Below are positions 54,359 to 61,192 of a DNA stretch of 64,000 bases, piece by piece (the first letter of the stretch is position 1; each line of letters opens with the position of its first letter). The translations under genes were made by a program, and so were the position numbers. The notes beneath the pieces are model-generated. The model ran no database searches. It had not been told where the DNA came from and saw only the letters and a program-made list of their open reading frames with translations. Origin of the DNA: Foetidibacter luteolus (GTDB lineage Bacteria; Bacteroidota; Bacteroidia; Chitinophagales; Chitinophagaceae); the NCBI RefSeq assembly GCF_009650435.1, contig NZ_VVIP01000065.1, forward strand, positions 1 through 64,000, in the 5' to 3' direction.

Positions 54359-56041
54359 ATGTACGATATTTCGCAATTAAACGACCTGTTAGTACCCGAA
54401 TTACAGGATGTTGCAGAGCAATTGAATATCCCAAATTCAAAAAAGCTGGATAAACAGGGACTTATTTACCAAATTTTAGACAAACAAGCTGTTATGGCAA
54501 GCGAAAAAAAAGAAACCGCAGAAGATAAGCCAAAGCGTAAACGTATTGTGAAAGCCAGTACCGCTAACGCTACGGAAGAAGCAGTAGTGATGAGCGAACC
54601 TAAAACCGCAAAAGCTGCCGAAGAAACAACACCAAGAAAAAGAATTGCTAAAAAAGCCAAAGCAAAAGTAGAAGAGCCGGTAATTGATGAACCGGTTGAA
54701 GAGTTAACCGAACAGCCCGCTAATCCTGAACCTGCCGCCCATGAGCCCCAGATTGGAGAAGCATTACTGGCAATGGCTTTTGGCGATGACGAACCTATTT
54801 TCGACGATGACGAAGAAGAGGATATTGATGAAGCTTTTGACGAAGAAGAGGCCGGCCCCGCCAGCGAAGATATTGTAGCGCCGGTAAGGCCACAATACCG
54901 CAAAGAACCTGCATTCAATATTGAGTTTGACGGTATCATCCAATCTGAAGGCGTGCTGGAAATGATGCCCGATGGATATGGCTTCCTGCGCTCCTCAGAC
55001 TATAATTATCTTTCTTCCCCGGATGATGTATATGTATCACCATCTCAAATAAAACTTTTTGGCTTAAAAACCGGTGATACCGTATTTGGCGCCGTTCGCC
55101 CACCCAAAGAAGGTGAAAAATATTTTGCGCTGCTCAAAGTGGAAAGCATCAACGGCAAAAGCCCGGATGAAGTCCGCGACCGCGTTCCTTTCGATTACCT
55201 CACACCGCTGTTTCCGTTTGAAAAGCTTAACCTTTTCATGCAGCCCAACAATTACAGCACCCGCATTATGGACCTGTTTACGCCCATTGGTAAGGGCCAG
55301 CGCGGTTTAATTGTTGCGCAACCCAAAGTGGGTAAAACAATGCTGTTGAAAGAAGTGGCCAATGCCATCGCGGCCAACCACCCGGAATGTTACCTGATGG
55401 TGGTGCTGATTGATGAAAGGCCTGAAGAAGTTACCGATATGGAGCGCAGCGTCAAGGCCGAAGTAATCGCCTCCACTTTTGACGAGCCGGCCGAAAAACA
55501 CGTTAAAGTTTCTACCATTGCCCTGCAAAAAGCAAAACGCCTGGTAGAATGCGGCCACGATGTAGTAATACTGCTTGATTCCATTACACGTCTTGCCCGT
55601 GCACACAATACGGTTGCCCCTGCAAGCGGTAAAGTACTGAGCGGCGGTGTTGAAGCCAACGCCATGCAGAAGCCCAAGCAGTTCTTCGGCGCTGCCCGTA
55701 AAATTGAAAACGGCGGCTCCCTGACCATCCTCGCTACGGCGCTTATTGAAACCGGCAGCAAGATGGATGAAGTAATCTTTGAAGAATTCAAAGGTACCGG
55801 CAACATGGAACTTCAATTAGACAGAAGGCTGGCCAACAAGCGTATTTATCCTGCTATCGACCTGGTTGCTTCCAGCACAAGGCGCGATGACCTGTTGCTG
55901 GAAAGAGAAGTGCTTCAGCGCATGAACCTCCTGCGTTTATACCTTAACGACATGAACACAGAAGAAGCCATGTCTGAATTGCTGAAACGTATGCGCAATA
56001 CCAAGAGCAATGAAGAGTTCCTCGCAAGCATGAACGGATAA
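54359..56041 (+). CDS. rho: Transcription termination factor Rho
   Basis: 560 residues, longer than the 419 of E. coli because of an N-terminal insert. Rho-N helical domain at 4-43 (LNDLLVPELQDVAEQLNIPN), a Lys-rich then strongly acidic disordered linker (44-185), the RNA-binding cold-shock domain (GVLEMMPDGYGFLRSSDYNY, about 200-270) and the RecA-like motor: Walker A QPKVGKTMLL, Walker B VVILLDSITRLARAHN, and the R-loop. Hexameric RNA helicase that ends transcripts. Single gene with its own terminator. Confidence 0.95.
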   Translation: MYDISQLNDLLVPELQDVAEQLNIPNSKKLDKQGLIYQILDKQAVMASEKKETAEDKPKRKRIVKASTANATEEAVVMSEPKTAKAAEETTPRKRIAKKAKAKVEEPVIDEPVEELTEQPANPEPAAHEPQIGEALLAMAFGDDEPIFDDDEEEDIDEAFDEEEAGPASEDIVAPVRPQYRKEPAFNIEFDGIIQSEGVLEMMPDGYGFLRSSDYNYLSSPDDVYVSPSQIKLFGLKTGDTVFGAVRPPKEGEKYFALLKVESINGKSPDEVRDRVPFDYLTPLFPFEKLNLFMQPNNYSTRIMDLFTPIGKGQRGLIVAQPKVGKTMLLKEVANAIAANHPECYLMVVLIDERPEEVTDMERSVKAEVIASTFDEPAEKHVKVSTIALQKAKRLVECGHDVVILLDSITRLARAHNTVAPASGKVLSGGVEANAMQKPKQFFGAARKIENGGSLTILATALIETGSKMDEVIFEEFKGTGNMELQLDRRLANKRIYPAIDLVASSTRRDDLLLEREVLQRMNLLRLYLNDMNTEEAMSELLKRMRNTKSNEEFLASMNG

Positions 56042-56064
56042 TTTCCTCACTTTTAATACATCAT

Positions 56065-56100
56065 TAAAGCCGCAATAAAAAACATTGCGGCTTTATTTTT
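56065..56100 (+). terminator. Terminator after rho
   Basis: TAAAGCCGCAAT / ATTGCGGCTTTA arms around a 7-base loop, then a T-rich run. Begins 24 bases after the rho stop. Confidence 0.88.
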
Positions 56101-56144
56101 ATAATGCACATCATTCCCATTCATTTGCAGCCAGGTCCCCACAT

Positions 56145-56522
56145 TTACTTTTTCTTTTTCCTGTATTTTATCTGAACCTGCGCCACACCTTTTTGGGTAA
56201 GGTCAATTTTCGAAGCTGCCTTTTTGCTCAGGTCTATAATCCTGCCGGTAACAAACGGGCCGCGGTCATTAATACGTACTTTAACCGTTTTTCCGGTTGA
56301 AAGATTCTTAACTTTAACCGTTGTGCCAAAAGGCAGCGTTCTATGCGCCGCAGTTAAATGTGACTGATTGAAAACTTCTCCATTGGCCGTCTTCCGCCCT
56401 TCAAATTTATCCGCGTAGTAAGATGCCTGGCCAGATTCGGTAATATACCTGCCGCAGGATGCAAACAGTATAGTTATAGCTAAATGAAGAAGAAGGTTTG
56501 TGGCTCCCGTCAAATACTTCAT
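56145..56522 (-). CDS. rlpA: RlpA-like lipoprotein (double-psi beta-barrel)
   Basis: 125 residues from ATG 56522, with a lipobox ILFASC. The RlpA double-psi barrel is complete: GQASYYADKFEGRKTANGEV, LTAAHRTLPFGTTVKVKNL, VRINDRGPFVTGRIIDLSKK; the catalytic Asp and the conserved His are visible. No SPOR domain. Members are septal lytic transglycosylases or cell-wall-binding proteins. Converges with rho. Confidence 0.88.
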   Translation of the reverse strand: MKYLTGATNLLLHLAITILFASCGRYITESGQASYYADKFEGRKTANGEVFNQSHLTAAHRTLPFGTTVKVKNLSTGKTVKVRINDRGPFVTGRIIDLSKKAASKIDLTQKGVAQVQIKYRKKKK

Positions 56523-56951
56523 GGATGTTGGTTTCTGTAAAAATAGCCGCATACATACGGTTTACACAAAGCATTTTTCCACCATTGTGCAGATAACTAC
56601 CTGGATGCTATTCCCGTCCATGCGTAGCATCAATAACAAATGACACCCCCGAGACACTTACATCGTACATCCCACATCAAACATCTAACATAAGTAAGTA
56701 CTTCGTACTTCACTCTTCGTACTTGTTTTGGGGGTGCCCCTCGTGCCTCGGGTCGGGCTTTCCGCTATTACTCCGGCGCAGGGCCCTGCTGCTATGGCCT
56801 CACCGGGGTAACCGCTTCAATCCCTCACCCAAAGGTGCAGCACGCCGCTTATTTAACAGGCAGGTTTGTATTCAAAATATTGTGAACCACAGTCCTCCCC
56901 TATTAAAAATTTAAGGTTATATCATAGGAAAATAAAACGGCTTTTCTTATT
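56523..56951. other. Gene-free region with degenerate tandem words
   Basis: Between rlpA and the DUF2306 gene. Words such as CATCGTACATCCCACATC and GTACTTCGTACTTCACTCTT (56655-56725) repeat loosely; GTACTTCGTACTT also occurs between rimP and nusA at about 37177. R1 copy 7 follows. No gene seen. Confidence 0.45.
56726..56848 (-). repeat. R1 repeat, copy 7
   Basis: Minus-strand copy. In R1 direction: GTGCTGCACCTTTGGGTGAG, GGATTGAAGCGGTTACCCCG, GCGCCGGAGTAATAGCGGAA, AGCCCGACCCGAGGCACGAG, GGGCACCCCC. Complete. Confidence 0.8.
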
Positions 56952-57674
56952 TTGGTTCAAACCACACAGGCACTATGTCAGCAACCGCAACCAGGGCTGC
57001 GATTATCCCCTCCAAACCTCCCCGGCCTATATAACAAAGACGCCCCTGCTGCAACAATGGGCATTGGGGTACATTTTGCCATGGGCGGCATTATACTGGT
57101 GTTAGGCAATATACAATTGCTTGAAAAAATAAGGAACAGGTGGCCTGCCTTTCATCGTTTTACCGGCAGGGTTTACGTTGTGGCCTGCCTGCTGGCAGCT
57201 CTTGGCGGCCTTGCATTCATTGCGGTAAAAGGCACTATTGGCGGCGCTGTTATGAACGCTGGCTTCGGCTTATACGGACTGCTGATGCTGATAGCGGGAA
57301 TAGAAACTTGGCGCCATGCGATAGCCAGGCGGCTGGAGTTGCACAGAGCCTGGGCACTGCGCCTCTATGCCCTGGCAATAGGTAGCTGGTTGTACCGGAT
57401 GGATTATGGCTTTTGGTTAATGCTGGCAGACGGCATTGGCCACCAAAAAAATTTTGAAGGCCTGTTTGACAGGATAATGGCCTTTTTCTTTTACCTGCCC
57501 AACCTGCTTATAGCGGAAGCGTTTATCCGTATGCGGGGTAAAAAAATGCATTTGCTTCTGCAGGCTTTATCAACCATAGTTATTTTGCTGATGATTGCAA
57601 TACTGGCCGTGGGCACCTACTACTTTACCAAATTTTACTGGGGCCCTGCCATAATAGAATGGCTAGGCATGTAG
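56952..57674 (+). CDS. DUF2306 membrane protein, N-terminus possibly truncated
   Basis: Up to 240 residues from a TTG at 56952. Six membrane helices with the DUF2306 pattern: GIGVHFAMGGIILVLGNIQL, WPAFHRFTGRVYVVACLLAA, ARRLELHRAWALRLYALAIG, SWLYRMDYGFWLMLADGIGH and FYLPNLLIAEAFIRM. Related proteins usually have one more helix before this. Here only about 35 residues precede the first helix and no ATG is in frame until 57057; the nearby ATG at 56974 is in another frame and stops after 20 codons. The R1 copy just upstream may mark a break. Confidence 0.72.
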   Translation: MVQTTQALCQQPQPGLRLSPPNLPGLYNKDAPAATMGIGVHFAMGGIILVLGNIQLLEKIRNRWPAFHRFTGRVYVVACLLAALGGLAFIAVKGTIGGAVMNAGFGLYGLLMLIAGIETWRHAIARRLELHRAWALRLYALAIGSWLYRMDYGFWLMLADGIGHQKNFEGLFDRIMAFFFYLPNLLIAEAFIRMRGKKMHLLLQALSTIVILLMIAILAVGTYYFTKFYWGPAIIEWLGM

Positions 57675-57777
57675 ATATAGATGCTTATTGTCTTTTAACA
57701 ACTCTTTACCGTCATGTTTAAGCATCCCTTCCTATCCTTGCAGCTTAAAACCCTTTAGCACGTTTCTCACCTGCTTA

Positions 57778-58167
57778 ATGAATATAAGGCTCATCATATC
57801 AAAAATCTTTACCGTTATAGTTGCACTGCAGATACTAAACCTGAGCATCTATAACAGCGAATTTGAGCCATTGCCTGTTACCAATACTACAACAACCGGT
57901 TTTGATGAAACAGATTCATTTGTGGAGTTGATTGCGGAAAATGTAGCTGAAAAAAATCTCGACAAAAACGGTGGCGAGGATAAGAATAAACAAAGCCAGG
58001 TTAATAAAGACTTCCAGGTTAAATTTTTCCCGCCCGATGAAACGGGCAGCCTGCTGCTACAACCTGTGAGCGACGTTGAACAAAACAATCACCCTGCCAT
58101 AAACTACTCCTACCTGTTCTATAAGAAGTTCAACCGCCCTCCCGCTGCATCATCCGGCAATTGTTAA
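57778..58167 (+). CDS. Small exported hypothetical protein upstream of the efflux operon
   Basis: 129 residues from ATG 57778. A hydrophobic N-terminus (LIISKIFTVIVALQILNLSI) is followed by an acidic, Thr/Asn-rich chain with no structural signature and a C-terminal Cys. No family recognised. It precedes the czc genes by 246 bases and may be part of the same metal-response unit, but nothing shows metal binding beyond a few His, Asp and Glu. Confidence 0.5.
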   Translation: MNIRLIISKIFTVIVALQILNLSIYNSEFEPLPVTNTTTTGFDETDSFVELIAENVAEKNLDKNGGEDKNKQSQVNKDFQVKFFPPDETGSLLLQPVSDVEQNNHPAINYSYLFYKKFNRPPAASSGNC

Positions 58168-58413
58168 GCTCTCAGAATGTATGCACGCTGCTATCATGCA
58201 ATTACAGCATCGGTATCAACATGTCTTAGGCATGCCGCAGCTCATGCAGGTTACTGCACCCGGTTCAGGCGTATAAGCATGAATAGCTAACAATTTTCTT
58301 TCCTGGTTGTGCATACGCAATAACCACCCTGCGTGGCCAACTATACAATTTTCATCATTACGCTGCTCATCTACACGCATGTTGCAGCTACACCTTATTA
58401 ACCAGGTACAATC

Positions 58414-59694
58414 ATGAATATATTGTTGTACAGGCTGGCGCTATGCGCAGGCATACTTCTATTTGTTTTTAAAAGCAATGCCCAAAGCGATACGCTTCGT
58501 CTTACATTAAAAGAAACAGAAAAACTTTTCCTGGATAGCAACCTGTTACTGCTGGCAGCGCATTATAATGTAGATGCCGGAAAAGCGCTTGTACAGCAGG
58601 CACGCCTTTGGGATAATCCCGAGCTGGAAACAGACCAGAATATCTATGCCGATGGCAGATTTTTTCAGCATGGTAAAGACCGTGTTACCGGCCAGCCCAC
58701 AGGCCAATATTTTATCCAGGTGCAGCAACTGGTAAAAACAGCGGGCAAAAGAAACAAGCTCGTCAGCATGGCTTCTACCAACGTACGCATCAGCGAGCTG
58801 CAGTTGCAGGAAGTGATGCGAACATTGCGCCTGCAATTACGCCAGGATTACTTTACTGTATTGCACCAGTTAAAAAGCAGGAACATTATCAACACTGCTG
58901 CGGGGCAGTTAGCATTGCTGCTAAAAGCACAGGAAGCGCAATTAAAACTGGGTAACACATCAGAAAAAGAACTGTTGCGCCTGCAGGCGGAAGCAACCCG
59001 CATTCAGCAAGACTTGCTGGAAACAGGCAACATATTGTCAGATGCTCAAACCGGCATAAAAACCCTGCTGCGTATTACCGGCAATCTGTTTATACTGCCC
59101 GTTGACGATTTCAGTAGTTCAGATGTTCATGAAACAGCCGGCAATATTTTCTATATGGCACGGCAAAACAACAGCGGCTTCCTGTTGCAGCAAACACAGG
59201 TGTTGTACGAAGAGCAAAACCTGTCTTACCAGAAAGCATTAAGAACACCTGACATAAGGCTTGGTACAGCCTATGATCACAACAGCAACTACGCCCCAAA
59301 TTATGTCGGCTTCGGTGTCTCTCTGCCGTTGCCGCTCTTCAACAGGAACCAGGGCAATATTAAAGCAGCGCAATTCGCGGTAAAGCAGCAACAGGTAATG
59401 GTTACCCAGGCGGAAACAGAGCTACGGAATAACATCAGCAATGCTTTAAACAAGCTAATGATGTACAGCCAACAAACAAGCGTATCACAAAGCCAGTTCC
59501 ACGAAAGGCTTGAAAAAATGTTTACGAACATGGTTAACAGCTACCGTGAACGCAAAATAAACCTGCTGGAGTTGATGGATTTTTTCAACACATACAAAGA
59601 CACCGAAATAAGACGCATTCAACTGCAATTAAACTGGCAACTGGCAGCGGAGGAACTTAACTATCATGCCGGCGCCGATATCATCAACAAATAA
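58414..59694 (+). CDS. czcC: TolC-family outer membrane efflux protein (CzcC-like)
   Basis: 426 residues with signal peptide (LYRLALCAGILLFVFKSNAQ). The OEP domain consists of long coiled-coil helices (LRLQLRQDYFTVLHQLKSRN; ELLRLQAEATRIQQDLLETG) and short beta strands (YVGFGVSLPLPLFNRNQGNI). Forms the outer-membrane channel of the metal pump encoded downstream. Eight bases before the adaptor gene. Confidence 0.9.
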   Translation: MNILLYRLALCAGILLFVFKSNAQSDTLRLTLKETEKLFLDSNLLLLAAHYNVDAGKALVQQARLWDNPELETDQNIYADGRFFQHGKDRVTGQPTGQYFIQVQQLVKTAGKRNKLVSMASTNVRISELQLQEVMRTLRLQLRQDYFTVLHQLKSRNIINTAAGQLALLLKAQEAQLKLGNTSEKELLRLQAEATRIQQDLLETGNILSDAQTGIKTLLRITGNLFILPVDDFSSSDVHETAGNIFYMARQNNSGFLLQQTQVLYEEQNLSYQKALRTPDIRLGTAYDHNSNYAPNYVGFGVSLPLPLFNRNQGNIKAAQFAVKQQQVMVTQAETELRNNISNALNKLMMYSQQTSVSQSQFHERLEKMFTNMVNSYRERKINLLELMDFFNTYKDTEIRRIQLQLNWQLAAEELNYHAGADIINK

Positions 59695-59702
59695 CAGATT
59701 AC

Positions 59703-60800
59703 ATGAAACCTATTATCATAATTATTATAGCCAGTGGTGCTTTACTGGCCTGCACGGAAAAAAAAGCGTCCCCAGCCCCAAAGCCTGTCAGCTATTGCCT
59801 GGATGATTCAACCATTGGACTTATTGCCATAGATACTGCCCGTTATGGAGACCTGGTAGAAGAAATACAGTTAAGCGGCGAGGTAAGCTTTAATGAAAAC
59901 AAAGTGGGAAAAGTATATGCCCGCAGCAGTGGGCAAGTTATTGAAAGCAAAGTAACACTCGGCGACAGAGTTACCCAGGGGCAGGTACTGGCCGTTATAC
60001 GCAGCGCGGATGTAGCAGGAAGTTATGCAGACCTGTCATCCGCCGATGCAGACCTGGCTGTTGCCAAAAGAGAAGTTGACAATACCGAATCGCTATACAA
60101 TAGCGGCATTGCCAGCGAAAGAGAGTTAACGGAAGCCAGGCAGAATTACGAAAAGGCACTGGCCGTGAAAAGAAAAATAAACGCTGCACTTCACATTAAC
60201 AGTGGTGGCAAAAGCGACAACAATGGCCTTTATTACCTAACCGCGCCGGTAAGCGGTTATGTGGTTGAGAAAAAAATAAATACCGGCAATTTCATCCGGC
60301 CTGATATGGATGAAAGCCTGTTTACCATCTCTAACATGCAGGATGTTTGGGTTTGGGGCAACGTGTTTGAAGCAGATATCCCCAAAATAAATGAAGGCGA
60401 TAAAGCCACCGTATCAACACTGGCTTATCCCGGTAAAATATTCACCGGTTTAATAGATAAAGTTAGCGAAGTGCTTGACCCTGAAAACAAGGCTATGCGT
60501 GTACGCATACGCCTTCAAAACCCGGAGTTGTTGTTAAAGCCTGCCATGTTTACCAAAGTAATCATTCAGAAAAAAGCCACCGATAAAAAAGAGATATGCG
60601 TTTCCAAAAAAGCATTGATTGACCAGAACGGAAAAACATTCGTGGTAGTGTACAACAGCAATTGCGATATGCGTATTACTGAAGTTGAGGTGCAAAAACC
60701 CGTTGCTGATAAAGTGTATGTGCTGCGTGGTTTGAAAGATGGTGACAAAGTGATAACGCAAAATGAATTGCTGGTTTTCCAGGAATTGTTGAACTATTAA
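59703..60800 (+). CDS. czcB: RND efflux periplasmic adaptor (CzcB-like), lipoprotein
   Basis: 365 residues. Lipobox SGALLAC near residue 17. Order: membrane-proximal strand, lipoyl-like half-motif (VYARSSGQVIESKVTLGDRV), alpha-hairpin (DLSSADADLAVAKREVDNTE), second lipoyl half (YYLTAPVSGYVVEKKINTGN) and beta-barrel (VWVWGNVFEADIPKINEGDK). Bridges the inner-membrane pump and outer channel. No obvious Met-rich metal-binding tail. Followed by a 392-base gap before czcA. Confidence 0.9.
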   Translation: MKPIIIIIIASGALLACTEKKASPAPKPVSYCLDDSTIGLIAIDTARYGDLVEEIQLSGEVSFNENKVGKVYARSSGQVIESKVTLGDRVTQGQVLAVIRSADVAGSYADLSSADADLAVAKREVDNTESLYNSGIASERELTEARQNYEKALAVKRKINAALHINSGGKSDNNGLYYLTAPVSGYVVEKKINTGNFIRPDMDESLFTISNMQDVWVWGNVFEADIPKINEGDKATVSTLAYPGKIFTGLIDKVSEVLDPENKAMRVRIRLQNPELLLKPAMFTKVIIQKKATDKKEICVSKKALIDQNGKTFVVVYNSNCDMRITEVEVQKPVADKVYVLRGLKDGDKVITQNELLVFQELLNY

Positions 60801-60888
60801 AAAAAGCATGGGACATAAAACGGTTTCGACAAGCTCAACCTGACATTGGTTTCTTAAATAAACGACATTGATTCACCATTCACGGTTT

Positions 60889-61170
60889 TAATACCAGCAA
60901 TTGTATTTCATGGGGACTACGTTGCAAACAGGGTTTTGTTACTATTTAGTCTTTCATTGAAAGACTAAATAATAATCAAGCACTTCACCGTTTGGTTATT
61001 ATGGCGGCTGCAGTTTCGTTTACAAGCTTCAAAATTAATGGCGAAGCACTTTGTTTACTAAGATTCTATCCGGGCTGTTAATACCCGCTTAAATGTCGCC
61101 ATGAAAAACAGAAAGTACAAGTGAGTGACACAACGAAGTCACCATGAAATACCATAGCCGGTCCCACAAA
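60889..61170 (+). repeat. R2 repeat, copy F (full length, inverted ends)
   Basis: Left end ATACCAGCAATTGTATTTCA, TGGGGACTACGTTG; right end CAACGAAGTCACCATGAAAT, ACCATAGCCGGT, nearly complementary to the left. The middle holds AAGCACTTCACCGTTTGGTT and GTACAAGTGAGTGACAC. It occupies most of the gap inside the czc operon. Confidence 0.7.
60943..60971. repeat. Perfect hairpin within R2 copy F
   Basis: Arms TATTTAGTCTTTC and GAAAGACTAAATA around ATT. It lies in the plus-strand transcript between czcB and czcA and is followed by AATAATC rather than a T-run. Confidence 0.65.
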
Positions 61171-61192
61171 AAACCGGCACAAAAAAACTACC

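Noticed and set aside
57688..58167. 159-residue version of the small exported protein
   Set aside because: The first 30 residues are Ser/Pro/Cys-rich with no signal character; the ATG at 57778 gives a normal hydrophobic leader.
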